This document shows positions 13,539 to 22,475 of a DNA stretch of 32,447 nucleotides, piece after piece (position 1 is the first letter of the stretch; the number at the start of each line of letters is the position of its first letter). The notes under the pieces were generated by a model. It did no database searches and had not been told where the DNA came from. It saw nothing but the letters and a program-made list of their open reading frames with translations. Location of the stretch: contig JAJXYW010000174.1 of assembly GCA_021780415.1 (NCBI GenBank), forward strand, positions 1 to 32,447, read 5' to 3'. The translations under genes and the position numbers were made by a program. This stretch comes from Acidobacteriota bacterium (GTDB lineage Bacteria > Acidobacteriota > Terriglobia > Terriglobales > Acidobacteriaceae).

Positions 13539-14994
13539 ACGCAAGCGGTTGCGCAGCGCTGCGTGGCGGATCTCGCTGTGGGCGACGCTGGCGTTTGCAC
13601 TGGGGGCCTCGCTGGTGTTCGCTACGCTGTATCGGTTCGTGGCCAATGATATCCAGCGCCGCAGTGATGCCTGGCTGTCGGGCGAAGTCGAGGTGCTGGG
13701 GGATGTGGCGGAGCGAACGCCGAAAGATCGCCTCTATGACCGCGTGGTGAGTGAAGTCGCGGAACTGGCAAGCAACGAAGTACCCAATAAATATCCCGGC
13801 GAACGCAGTGAGAACGATTCGGTGTTCTTTCTTCAGGCCGGGCCGACGGGGCCTGCAACGCTTTGGGTTGGTGCAGGCAACGGACAGGCCAACCTGAGTG
13901 CGATTCGCGCCAGCACGGTCGTACCGGATGTTCCCTTTCATCTGAATGTGCAGGGTTTCTCTATACCGTTTCGGGTGGTCGCAACGCGAATGGACGATGG
14001 CCGATTCATCTACCTGGGGCTTTCGGAGAGGGATGAATTGCGGGTGCTGCGCAATTTGCTGCTGCGCTTTGTGTCGCTGAACGTGCTCATTGTTCTGTTT
14101 GGCTTCGGGATCGTCTTCTACACAACCGGAAGCATGCTGGGCTATGTGCGTGAGATCACCGAAGCAGCGTCACGCATTGGAGAATCCGATCTGAGCCACC
14201 GGGTGCCAACGACGAAGTACAACGACGAGGTGGGCCAACTGGCGCTGACGCTGAACCGGATGCTGGATCGCATCGAAAGTTCAGTACACCAGTTGCACAC
14301 GATCACGGATGCTCTGGCGCATGATCTGCGAAGTCCACTCACGGCTATTCGAGGGAAGCTCGAGATGTCACTTTCCAAAAGCAGCCGAAGCGCGCAGGGA
14401 GAGCTGATGGTGGTGTCTGCGATTGACGAGCTGGACCGGCTGACGGAGTTCCTGAATGCGTCTCTGGATGTGGCCGAGGCGAGAGCAGATGCGCTGCGGC
14501 TCACGCGTTCGGTGATTGATCTGGATGAGATGATTCGCGTGATGATCGACCTGTATGAACCCTGCATGTCGGAACGCGGGTTGCGGATGCAGTTGCGGAG
14601 CGCAGGTGCGGTGAAGGTATTCGCTGATGCGGCGCTGATTCATCGCGCGGTTTCAAACCTGCTGGACAACGAACTGAAGCACCTGCCGGCTGCATGCACG
14701 ATCATGATCTATCTCCAGACGGAGAAGGGTTTTGCGACCCTGATGCTGGAAGATGATGGGCCAGGATTTGGTGAAGAGGTGGGAAGCGAGATGTTCCAGC
14801 AACGAGTGAAGGGGAAGTACTCAAGCGGCCATGGGCTGGGGCTGGCGTTTGTGGAGGCGGTGGCGCGCGCGCATGGCGGAACGGTTTCGGCATCGAACCG
14901 GAGCGACGGTGGAGCGCGACTGGTGATGACGCTGCCGTGCAGGGACTGTCCACAGGAACGTCCGGAAAACCCGCTTGCCGTGGTAGTGGGATGA
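13522..14994 (+). CDS. sensor histidine kinase
   Basis: A 490-residue membrane sensor kinase, partner of the response regulator it overlaps by 17 bases. Layout: helix 1 (about 15-38), a periplasmic sensor domain of about 140 residues with no recognised fold, helix 2 (about 180-203), HAMP (about 204-256), HisKA with His267 in ALAHDLRSPL, then the ATPase domain with N-box NLLDNELKHLP, G1 DDGPGFG and G2 SGHGLGLAFVEAVARAHGG. All motifs for autophosphorylation are intact. The start ATG 13522 gives MSSKVERKRLR; an upstream GTG (13513) adds only three residues. The periplasmic domain presumably senses an envelope signal; its ligand is unknown. Confidence 0.95.
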   Translation: MSSKVERKRLRSAAWRISLWATLAFALGASLVFATLYRFVANDIQRRSDAWLSGEVEVLGDVAERTPKDRLYDRVVSEVAELASNEVPNKYPGERSENDSVFFLQAGPTGPATLWVGAGNGQANLSAIRASTVVPDVPFHLNVQGFSIPFRVVATRMDDGRFIYLGLSERDELRVLRNLLLRFVSLNVLIVLFGFGIVFYTTGSMLGYVREITEAASRIGESDLSHRVPTTKYNDEVGQLALTLNRMLDRIESSVHQLHTITDALAHDLRSPLTAIRGKLEMSLSKSSRSAQGELMVVSAIDELDRLTEFLNASLDVAEARADALRLTRSVIDLDEMIRVMIDLYEPCMSERGLRMQLRSAGAVKVFADAALIHRAVSNLLDNELKHLPAACTIMIYLQTEKGFATLMLEDDGPGFGEEVGSEMFQQRVKGKYSSGHGLGLAFVEAVARAHGGTVSASNRSDGGARLVMTLPCRDCPQERPENPLAVVVG

Positions 14995-15041
14995 GTGCGT
15001 GCCAGACTGCTGCAATCCCTTGCCGGGGTGGAGAGTAAACC

Positions 15042-15488
15042 GTGGATCATCGATGGGTTGCGCGGATACTGCTTGCGCTGCTGTGCGGAATTCAAGGGAT
15101 TGCGACGCCTCTGATTGATCTGAATCGGACGCACGCGACGAACCCGGCGTGGGTGCGGCATGCGCGATTTCATGTGGTGTGGCAGACGCTCACGATGGTT
15201 CTGCTGGCGGTCGTTGAGGTGGCACTGATCTGGGGACCGTGGGTGGATGCGGAGCGTGGGTTTTATATGGCGGTGGCGCTTGCGGCACTGTCACCGGCTG
15301 CGTTTCTGCTCTCGTTTGCGGGACGAGCGTGGTTTGGTGGAGCGCTGTCGGATGTGAATGGGATTCAGCCGCTACGGGTGGTGGTCGGAGCGCGAACGCT
15401 TGTCGTCGATATGAACCTGGTGGCGGTGATTGCAGCGATGCTGTCGCTGGCTGCGTTTGTTGCGATCTATCGCTGGCAACTAACGTGA
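15042..15488 (+). CDS. small four-helix membrane protein
   Basis: A 148-residue integral membrane protein of unrecognised family, with about four helices (residues about 8-25, 46-66, 74-95 and 122-142). It begins at a GTG (VDHRWVARILL) with GGAG about 10 bases upstream. Internal phrases such as PAWVRHARFHVVWQT and DVNGIQPLRVV do not match a family I know. The gene follows the histidine kinase by 47 bases in the same direction, so it may belong to the same transcript and could modulate the kinase, although that is only positional. It converges with the aminopeptidase fusion gene, whose stop is 10 bases away. Confidence 0.78.
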   Translation: MDHRWVARILLALLCGIQGIATPLIDLNRTHATNPAWVRHARFHVVWQTLTMVLLAVVEVALIWGPWVDAERGFYMAVALAALSPAAFLLSFAGRAWFGGALSDVNGIQPLRVVVGARTLVVDMNLVAVIAAMLSLAAFVAIYRWQLT

Positions 15489-15498
15489 GCGCAGAGCT

Positions 15499-18400
15499 TC
15501 AGGGTTTGGTGACGTCGATGGTGTTGTCGTCGGGGATGCGGTCGATGAGCTTGTTGATGGGGTCGATGCCGGCGCGGGTGGGAAGTTGGTCTACGACGAT
15601 CTCGAAGGTCTGCTTTGGCTGCGTGAACTTTTTCTTCTGCAGATAGAGAGTCTTCTCGTGGCCCTTCTTGCCGGAAAAGACGCCGATGTCAATGTAGTCG
15701 GCGAACGGCATGGGGGTTTCGTTGCCGGAGCCGTCGGACTTTAACTTTCTGGCCTGCACGGTGAGGGTTACTTTGTATTTTTTGTCGGGGGTCTTGACGT
15801 AGGTGGCGGTGAGGGCCTTGTTGTCGTAGAGGACGATGTTCTCGAAGGCGTCGGTGATGTAGTACTGATACTCAGGCGGTGTTTGCGCGCGCAGAGCGGC
15901 GACGAACTGGCGGGTGTCGGGGTAGGGGGCGTCCTGATTGTCGCTCGCGTTGGCGTAGCGATATTGCATGAGGAAGTTGTGCAGGGCGAGGTTGACTTTG
16001 TCTTCGCCAATGAAGTCGGCGAGGCCGTACATGACGAGTGACCCCTTCTGATACCAGACGTAGGCTTCGCGCTGTACGAGGACGATGGGCGGCTCTTTGT
16101 GGGCTTCGGAGGCGCGTCCGCGGAGGTAGCCGTCGAGCTCGTGCTTGAGGAACTTGTGCATCTGATCGTCGCCGTATTTCTTCTGTGCGATGCGCAGGGC
16201 GGAGTACTCGGCGAGGGATTCGGACATCATGTTGGAGCCGGCGACGGCGCCGCCGATGAGCTGATGGCCCCACCATTGATGGGCGAGCTCGTGCGCGGTG
16301 ACGAAGTACGTGCGGTCGATGTCTTCCTGGGGATTGACGACGCGGCCGATGAAGCCGGACTCGGCATAGGGAACGGTGTTGGGGAATGACTGCGCGAAGG
16401 CGCGGTAGCGTGGAAACTCGAGGATGCGGAACTGCTTGAACTCGAAGGGGCTGTAATTTCTCTCGTAGTAGGCGAGGCCGGCCTTGGACGAGGCAATCAT
16501 GTCGTCGACGTCGTAGGGGTGGTGGGGATCGTAGTAAACCTCAATGTTGATGGGGCCGTTGACGCCCTGGAAGACGTCGCGTTTGACGTCGTAGCGGGCG
16601 GAGACGTAGGCGAAGAAGTCGAGGGTTTTGACGTCGCCCATGCTGTAGGCGAAGTAGTGGCGGCCATTCTGATGCCAGTCGCGCTGCAGGTAGCCAGGTG
16701 CGAGAGCGATCTGGGGCTTGCCTTCGGAGTCGTGGTCGGAGGTGCTGACGACGGTGTTGTAGGTGATCCAGTCGGAGTCCTTGGTGAAGAGGTTGGTGCG
16801 GCTGCCGAGGGGGTCGCCGCGCTGGGGAAGATCGGTGACGGGACCGAGGTGTTGTTCGCGGCGGCGGCGCGGATCGGTGAGCTCGAAGCCGGGGTCGTAG
16901 CCAATGGTGGGGAAATATCCGACATCGAAGAAGGTTCCGGAGTAGGCAAGTTCGGGACGCTCGCCGCCGTCGCGGAAGCCGCGCGAGTTGTAGCCGACGG
17001 AGAAGTTCATGTTGAGCTTCTCGCCGGGCGCGAGGGGTTGATCGAGCGCGTAGATGGTGTAGAGATCGCGCTTCGAGGAGGAGACTTTGTGGAAGGGGCG
17101 ATCGAAGCGGACGTTGGAGATGGACTGCTGGGTGTCGACGATGTGGATCTGGGAGATGGGCGCGGCGGTCTTGTTCTGCAGAACGTAGTGGCCGGTGCCG
17201 GAGAAAGATCGGTGCTCGGGGTAGATGTCGACGTTGGCGTCGACGGCGATGACCTTGGGCTGCGGGAGGAACTGATACTTCTTGAAGTCGCGCTCGTACT
17301 GGGCCTGGATGTCGCGACGCTGCGGCGCGCTGAGGAATTCGTTGAGGACGTGCGTGTTGTAGAAGTACCAGGAGCCGCTGCCGATGGCGATGAGCACGAA
17401 GGCCACCGCTGCGGGCATGAGCCGCGGAGTTCGGTGACGGAAGAGACGCATGCGGGCTGCCCAGCCGTCGTCTGCGCCGCGCATGGCGAGGCCGATGGAG
17501 AGCACACCCAGGAAGGCCGCGATGGACAGCCAGTAGGTGATGGACCAGAAGAGAGCAGGGACGAAGTGGCCGTAGCCGTTCATGTCCGAGTAGGTGTAGC
17601 TGGGCGTGTTGCCGAAGAGGTAGAGGGTGTCTTCCCATCCGTGGGCCTGCAGGACGGCGAGCAGAACGAAGCTGCCGATGACGATGCCGTGGCCGATGAA
17701 CTTGTTCTTGAGGACGGTCTGTAGAAACAGCGCGAAGAGGGTGTAGATGAGGACTTGCGGGAAGACGATGACGTAGAGCTCTTTGAAGTATTCGATGAGT
17801 TCGTAGTGGAAGTAGCCGGCGAAGGTCTGGCTGAGGATGCCGCAGAGCATGACGACGGTGAGGAGGACGAGTTCGATGGCGGCGAGGGCGGCGAGCCTGG
17901 AGAGCCAGTCGGTGGATTCGCGCATGGGGAGAGCGTCGTGGATGCCGTCGAAGTGCGTGTCGCGCTCGCGCCAGACGAGCTCGCCGGCGTAGAGGGTGGC
18001 GACGACGAGGAGGAGGATGAAGGAGTTGCCGCGAACAGCGTCGAGCATGAGGAAGGTGACGGGATAGACGTTCTGGTCCTGGAAGTGGCCGGCGAAGTGG
18101 CCTTGGAGCATGGCGTACATCACCATGACGCAGAAGATGGCCCAGAAGGGAAGCTCGGTGAAGATGTTCCTGATGCGGATGCGCGTGAGTGAGACGAACT
18201 GCGCGAGGGTGGTGGAGGCGTTGAAGACCTGATGGATGATGGGCAGACGCGCAGCCACGAGCGAGCGGGCGCCCTGTGCGGCGGAGGCATCGTTTTCGCG
18301 TTCGCGGGCGGCGCGGCGGCCTTGCGAGACGGAGGTGAGGGTTTCAACCGAGAGCGGAAAGAGAGCGTAGACGACGATGAGGCTGAGGACGCCAACGCCC

Positions 18401-19149
18401 ATCCAGACGAGACGGTTGTAGAGGCAGACGCCGGACCAGGGGAGTTGCAGGGTGTTCTGTTCGACGGGAGTCCAGTAGCGGGTGACGGCGTCGAGGAGGC
18501 GGAGGCCGACGGGGTCGAAGATGGCCGACCAGAAGTGCTCCAGCGAGCGGGTGGCGTTGAAGATGGCGTTGATGACGAGATAGACGGCGAAGAAGACGAC
18601 GCCCTGCAGATAGACGACGAAGAGCTTGCGGGTGAGAGCGGCGATGGTGAAGAAGATGGAGCCGAGGAAGAAGATTTGAACGACGGTGACGATGAGGAAG
18701 GCATGCACGTACCAGTGGAAGGCGCCGTGCGCGATGCGGGTGTGGTCTGCCCAGGGGGCGAGGGTTCCGGCAGCTTCACCGAAGATGAGGCCGGTGAAGA
18801 CCAGGACCGTCGTGACGAACGAACCTGCCCAGCGGCCGCCCAGATACGCGAACCTGGTGATGGGCTTGGTGAAGATGATCTGGTAGGTGTCGCGCTGGAA
18901 GTCGCGCAGGATGGAGGTGCCGAAGAGGGCGGCGATGACGATGCAGCCAAAGAAACTGAAGATGATGTAGATGGCGGTGGTGGCGAACGGGCCGTTGAGC
19001 AGTACCTTGTCGTTGCCGGTGTTGAGGAAGTCTTCCGCGGCGATGCAGAGGAAGCTGAGGAAGAACCAGAGCGCGAAGTAGACGTAGGTGGAGAGGCTCT
19101 TTGCGCGGAGCTTTAGCTCGAAGGTAAAGAATTCCCAGAACTGTGCCAT
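15499..19149 (-). CDS. ABC-2 permease fused to M1 family aminopeptidase
   Basis: A 1216-residue fusion. The N-terminal ~650 residues hold two sets of ABC-2-type membrane helices (first about 15-300, starting ELKLRAKSLSTYVYFALWFF; second about 350-640). The C-terminal half is an extracytoplasmic M1 peptidase: zinc motif HELAH at 953-957 and a downstream Glu977 in SESLAEYSA. By my count 19 residues separate HELAH from that Glu, one more than the classical HEXXH-x18-E. The exopeptidase GxMEN motif is replaced by YAESGF, so aminopeptidase specificity may differ. The start at 19149 (MAQFWEFFTFELKL) begins the first helix bundle; the upstream 96 codons belong to the shadow of the ATPase gene. The ATPase 55 bases upstream is its partner. 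Substrate unknown. Confidence 0.93.
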   Translation of the reverse strand: MAQFWEFFTFELKLRAKSLSTYVYFALWFFLSFLCIAAEDFLNTGNDKVLLNGPFATTAIYIIFSFFGCIVIAALFGTSILRDFQRDTYQIIFTKPITRFAYLGGRWAGSFVTTVLVFTGLIFGEAAGTLAPWADHTRIAHGAFHWYVHAFLIVTVVQIFFLGSIFFTIAALTRKLFVVYLQGVVFFAVYLVINAIFNATRSLEHFWSAIFDPVGLRLLDAVTRYWTPVEQNTLQLPWSGVCLYNRLVWMGVGVLSLIVVYALFPLSVETLTSVSQGRRAARERENDASAAQGARSLVAARLPIIHQVFNASTTLAQFVSLTRIRIRNIFTELPFWAIFCVMVMYAMLQGHFAGHFQDQNVYPVTFLMLDAVRGNSFILLLVVATLYAGELVWRERDTHFDGIHDALPMRESTDWLSRLAALAAIELVLLTVVMLCGILSQTFAGYFHYELIEYFKELYVIVFPQVLIYTLFALFLQTVLKNKFIGHGIVIGSFVLLAVLQAHGWEDTLYLFGNTPSYTYSDMNGYGHFVPALFWSITYWLSIAAFLGVLSIGLAMRGADDGWAARMRLFRHRTPRLMPAAVAFVLIAIGSGSWYFYNTHVLNEFLSAPQRRDIQAQYERDFKKYQFLPQPKVIAVDANVDIYPEHRSFSGTGHYVLQNKTAAPISQIHIVDTQQSISNVRFDRPFHKVSSSKRDLYTIYALDQPLAPGEKLNMNFSVGYNSRGFRDGGERPELAYSGTFFDVGYFPTIGYDPGFELTDPRRRREQHLGPVTDLPQRGDPLGSRTNLFTKDSDWITYNTVVSTSDHDSEGKPQIALAPGYLQRDWHQNGRHYFAYSMGDVKTLDFFAYVSARYDVKRDVFQGVNGPINIEVYYDPHHPYDVDDMIASSKAGLAYYERNYSPFEFKQFRILEFPRYRAFAQSFPNTVPYAESGFIGRVVNPQEDIDRTYFVTAHELAHQWWGHQLIGGAVAGSNMMSESLAEYSALRIAQKKYGDDQMHKFLKHELDGYLRGRASEAHKEPPIVLVQREAYVWYQKGSLVMYGLADFIGEDKVNLALHNFLMQYRYANASDNQDAPYPDTRQFVAALRAQTPPEYQYYITDAFENIVLYDNKALTATYVKTPDKKYKVTLTVQARKLKSDGSGNETPMPFADYIDIGVFSGKKGHEKTLYLQKKKFTQPKQTFEIVVDQLPTRAGIDPINKLIDRIPDDNTIDVTKP

Positions 19150-19204
19150 GGATGACCCTGTGTCTCCGAATGGATGCGGATAGATGCGGATGGCCCGAGG
19201 TGAA

Positions 19205-20098
19205 TCAGTTCGCGGCCTGACTGGCAGCTTGGGTGGCGAGGTTGAGGAAATAGACGTCTTCGAGGCCAGAGTCGACGGGCTTGAAGTCTGCGCCGGGATT
19301 GGTGCCGGCGTAGATGCGGACTTCATGAAGGCCGCCGACAAGATGGGTTGAGATGACGCTGAAGGAGGCTTCGAGGGCGCGCAGCTCGTCGTCGGTGGCA
19401 ACGACTTTTGAGAAGATTTTTCCGTTGAGCAGATCAAGGGCTGCGGCGGGCGAGCCTTCGAGCAGGACCTGCCCGCTGGCGATGATGGCCATGCGCGGGC
19501 AGAGCTCGCGAACGTCGTCGACGATGTGGGTGGAGAGGATGACGGTGACGTTGGAGCCGATGGAGCTGAGGAGATTGAGGAAGCGGTTGCGCTCGGCGGG
19601 ATCGAGGCCCGCGGTGGGCTCGTCGACGATGATGAGTTTGGGATTGGCGAGCAGGGCCTGCGCGATGCCGAAACGCTGCTTCATGCCGCCAGAGTAGGTG
19701 CTGAGTGACTTCTTGCGCGCGGCCCAGAGATTGGTCTGGTTCAGCAGCGCGTCGACCATCTGGTTGCGCTCGGTCTTGTTGGAGATGCCCTTCATGATGG
19801 CGAGGTGATGGAGCATGTCGAGGGCGGACATGCGGGGGTAGACGCCGAACTCCTGCGGCAGATAGCCGAGGACGCGGCGGACGGCGTTCTTGTCCTTGAG
19901 GACGTCGATGCCGTCGAGGGTGACGGAGCCGGAGTCGGGGTCCTGCAGCGTGGCCACCGTGCGCATGAGCGAGGACTTGCCGGCGCCGTTGGGGCCAAGC
20001 AGACCAAACATCTCGTTGCCGATGGTGAGGGAGAGATTCCTGAGAGCTTTGACGCCGTTGGGGTAGGTCTTGGAGAGACCAGAGATGGTGAGTGCCAC
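19205..20098 (-). CDS. ABC transporter ATPase of ABC-2 type
   Basis: A 297-residue ATP-binding protein for the permease-aminopeptidase fusion downstream. Walker A GPNGAGKS (35-42), Q-loop YLPQEFGVYP (79-88), signature YSGGMKQR (135-142), Walker B LIIVDE (155-160) with PTAGLDP, and the switch His in STHIVDD. The C-terminal ~75 residues form an accessory domain (HLVGGLHEVRIYAG...LEDVYFLNLA), as in many ABC-2 exporters. It starts with GTG at 20098, with GGAGG about 7 bases upstream. The Leu-Gly-Pro-Asn-Gly Walker context is of the CcmA/NatA group. Substrate not identifiable. Confidence 0.95.
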   Translation of the reverse strand: MALTISGLSKTYPNGVKALRNLSLTIGNEMFGLLGPNGAGKSSLMRTVATLQDPDSGSVTLDGIDVLKDKNAVRRVLGYLPQEFGVYPRMSALDMLHHLAIMKGISNKTERNQMVDALLNQTNLWAARKKSLSTYSGGMKQRFGIAQALLANPKLIIVDEPTAGLDPAERNRFLNLLSSIGSNVTVILSTHIVDDVRELCPRMAIIASGQVLLEGSPAAALDLLNGKIFSKVVATDDELRALEASFSVISTHLVGGLHEVRIYAGTNPGADFKPVDSGLEDVYFLNLATQAASQAAN

Positions 20099-20373
20099 GC
20101 GCTACCCTCCGATGTGGATGGTGCTGAAGGACTACAGTAGCCGGAATATATCACGGCCATCGAGGAGTACGGGGATGAATCGCGTTTGGTTCCATGGCTG
20201 CAGCGCGACAGGAGTTTTCTTCTGCTGAGCCGAGCGGTCGGCTTGTCTGGTTTGTCGGAGAGGGCTGCTGGTTGATAGATTGGGGGCTGAGGGAGGGCCA
20301 TCGGAACTGACACGATGGCGGCTGCCCGGCAAATCAGCACCGAAAAGACGGTGGCTCGTGAGAGGATTTGAGT

Positions 20374-20577
20374 ATGAGTGATTTTGTTCCCAAAGCAGGC
20401 GGAGTGAAGGTCGGCGGGCTGAGCCGCAAGGCGCAGAAACTACAGTCGTTGCGCGAGAAGGCGGCCTCCGTGAAGAGTGGTGCGAAGCCGCTTCCCGGGG
20501 CGTCGGCGGCGGTGTTCAAGGCGAAGGATTCGTTTGCGAACACGAAGAAGACAACGTTCCAGCGCAAGGCTGTTTAG
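20374..20577 (+). CDS. small basic hypothetical protein
   Basis: A 67-residue Lys/Ala/Ser-rich protein (MSDFVPKAGGVKVGGLSRKAQKLQ...KTTFQRKAV). AGAGGA lies 8 bases before the ATG. It has no Cys, no membrane segment and is strongly basic, with alternating Lys and Ala suggesting a disordered or nucleic-acid-binding protein. I do not recognise the family. It is divergent from the ABC ATPase gene (275 bases away) and 106 bases before the ABC permease gene on the same strand. Coding status rests on the ribosome site, biased composition and intact frame. Confidence 0.65.
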   Translation: MSDFVPKAGGVKVGGLSRKAQKLQSLREKAASVKSGAKPLPGASAAVFKAKDSFANTKKTTFQRKAV

Positions 20578-20603
20578 CGAAACGGATAAGGGGCAAGGGC
20601 TGG

Positions 20604-20633
20604 TTGGACAAGCCGTTGGGCGCTGAATAAACT
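20604..20633 (+). promoter_or_regulatory. candidate promoter for the ABC permease operon
   Basis: TTGGAC (20604-20609) and TAAACT (20628-20633) are spaced by 18 bases and lie about 50 bases before the permease ATG. Matches to consensus are partial (about 3 and 4 of 6). The local sequence between 20627 and 20657 (AATAAACTATAAG then a T-run) is unusually AT-rich for this genome, which is the main support. Confidence 0.3.
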
Positions 20634-20683
20634 ATAAGCCTGCCCTTTTTTAATCCGCAGATACAAGGATTACCTCCGAGTTC

Positions 20684-21817
20684 ATGGCGTCTCCCCTGTC
20701 GTTCACCGGATTTGTGTGGAAGAATTTGAAGCGGCGACGGCTGAGAAGTCTGCTGACCCTGTGCGGGATTGGCATGGCCATTGGAGCATTTGTGGGTTTG
20801 GTGGGATTTTCGCATGCGTTTGAACAGGGCTGGCAGAGCATCTACTCGAGCAGCGGCATTGACATTGCGGTGATCCAGCAGACGTTTCTGAATACGTCGG
20901 TGGACGAGGCGGCGGGGGCGAAGTTGAAGGCGCTGCCGGTAGTGGCCCAGGCTACGCCGATGATCTACAACTTGATGGACCTGACGCCGGAGGTGAATGC
21001 GCTGGTGTATGGGTGGAAGGCTGATTCGTTCGAGTTTCAGTCCTTGAAGGTGCTCTCAGGCAGGCGTTTCCAGGATGGCCAGGCGGAGGTGATGCTGGGC
21101 GATCTGCTGGCTGAGGATCTGAAGAAGCAGGTGGGCGATACGATGGAGATTCAGGGTACGCCGTTCAAGGTGGTGGGGATCTACCATGGCGGCTCGGGGC
21201 TGGAGGCCGGGGCGGTGATCATGCCGCTGGACCAGTTGCAGCAACTGAGCAGCATGCAGGGAAAAGTCTCGACGTACCACGTGCGGTTGCGTCCGACACC
21301 TCGTGGCATGAGTGCGGAGGCGTATAGGAAAGAGGCGCAGGCCGAGATCGAGGCCGCACTGCCGGGGCTGCGCGCGATGCCGGCAACCGAGCGCGCCAAC
21401 AATAATCAATTTGTGCGCATGGCGCAGGGTTCTGCGTGGGGCACGTCATTGATTGCGTTGCTGATCGGTATTCTGGGCATCGCCAACACGATGGCAATGT
21501 CCGTGTTTGAGCGCACGCGGGAGATCGGCGTTTTGCGTTCGCTGGGCTGGAAGCGGCGTCAGGTGCTGGTGCTGATTGAGTTGGAGGCAGGGCTGCTGGG
21601 TTTGGGCGGTGGACTGCTGGGCATCGTGCTGGGATGGTGCGCGCTGCATGTGCTGGCGATACTGCCGCAAACGGCGAGTATCGCATCTTCGTCGTTTCCG
21701 TGGGCGCTGGCCGTGGAGGCTCTGGGGCTTGCTGTACTGGCCGGACTGGCGGCCGGGGCGCTGCCGGCGTGGCGCGGAGCAAAACTAGCTCCGGTGGAGG
21801 CTCTGCGGCATGTCTGA
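20684..21817 (+). CDS. ABC transporter permease, LolC/MacB type
   Basis: A 377-residue permease of the FtsX/MacB/LolCE family. First helix about 20-45 (LLTLCGIGMAIGAFVGLVGFSH), a periplasmic domain (about 48-255), then three helices ending in the typical GALPAWRGAKLAPVEALRHV. The motif GIANTMAMSVFERTREIGVLRSLGW is the classic FtsX-domain phrase. First gene of a four-gene plus-strand set; the ATPase overlaps its end by 8 bases and a LolA-like protein follows. A lipoprotein or lipid export role is plausible, since LolCDE works with LolA; but here one permease gene serves both copies, so the assignment to true Lol is not certain. The ATG at 20684 has only a weak ribosome site (AAGGAT, far upstream). 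Confidence 0.94.
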   Translation: MASPLSFTGFVWKNLKRRRLRSLLTLCGIGMAIGAFVGLVGFSHAFEQGWQSIYSSSGIDIAVIQQTFLNTSVDEAAGAKLKALPVVAQATPMIYNLMDLTPEVNALVYGWKADSFEFQSLKVLSGRRFQDGQAEVMLGDLLAEDLKKQVGDTMEIQGTPFKVVGIYHGGSGLEAGAVIMPLDQLQQLSSMQGKVSTYHVRLRPTPRGMSAEAYRKEAQAEIEAALPGLRAMPATERANNNQFVRMAQGSAWGTSLIALLIGILGIANTMAMSVFERTREIGVLRSLGWKRRQVLVLIELEAGLLGLGGGLLGIVLGWCALHVLAILPQTASIASSSFPWALAVEALGLAVLAGLAAGALPAWRGAKLAPVEALRHV

Positions 21818-22475
21818 TGCAACGCTCGAAGTACGCGATCTCCATAAGAGCTACGACGAAGGACGCATCGAGGCGCTGCGCGGTGTGGACCTCAAGATCG
21901 CCGCAGGGGAGTACGTCGTGATCACCGGACAGAGCGGCAGCGGTAAGTCCACGCTGCTGCACCTGTTGGGCGGATTGGACCGTCCAACCAGTGGTGAGGT
22001 TCGGTTTAGAGACGCGAGGCTGTGCACGGCGACGGACCTGGATTCGTATCGGGCCGAGAGCGTTGGATTCGTCTTCCAGGCCTTTCACCTGCTGCCAACG
22101 TTGCGGGCGATCGAGAATGTGCAGGTGCCGATGCTGGCGCTGAACCACCCACGAGCGGACCGCGCAGCGAGGGCCAGGGCGTTGCTCGAGGAGATGGACA
22201 TGGGGCACCGGGCGGAACAGTATCCCAACCAGTTGTCGGCAGGAGAGCGGCAGAGGGTGGCGGTGGCACGGGCACTGGCGAACGATCCGGAGATTCTGCT
22301 GGCCGATGAGCCGACCGGAAATCTGGATAGCGTGAACTCAGCGCACATCATGGAGATTCTGATCGGGCTGCAGCGGCGGCGGGGGATGTCGCTGATCGTG
22401 GTGACGCATGAGCAGGAGATTGCGCGGGCCGCGCCGCGGCTGATTCGTATGCGGGATGGGAAGGTCGAAGCATGA
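21810..22475 (+). CDS. ABC transporter ATPase, LolD/MacB type
   Basis: A 221-residue ATP-binding subunit partner of the preceding permease, which it overlaps by 8 bases. Walker A GQSGSGKST lies at about 37-45, the Q-loop is FVFQAFHLLPTLRA, the signature LSAGERQRVAVARAL (Ala in place of the first Gly, a common tolerated change), Walker B ILLADEPTGNLDS and the switch His in VVTHEQ. The C-terminus keeps the LolD-like RLIRMRDGKVE. Its stop overlaps the following gene start as ATGA. Confidence 0.95.
   Translation: MSDATLEVRDLHKSYDEGRIEALRGVDLKIAAGEYVVITGQSGSGKSTLLHLLGGLDRPTSGEVRFRDARLCTATDLDSYRAESVGFVFQAFHLLPTLRAIENVQVPMLALNHPRADRAARARALLEEMDMGHRAEQYPNQLSAGERQRVAVARALANDPEILLADEPTGNLDSVNSAHIMEILIGLQRRRGMSLIVVTHEQEIARAAPRLIRMRDGKVEA

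Noticed and set aside
19150..19437. 96-codon extension of the aminopeptidase fusion
   Set aside because: It overlaps the ATPase gene in another frame with Ser/Pro-rich composition; the fusion starts with MAQFWEFF at 19149.
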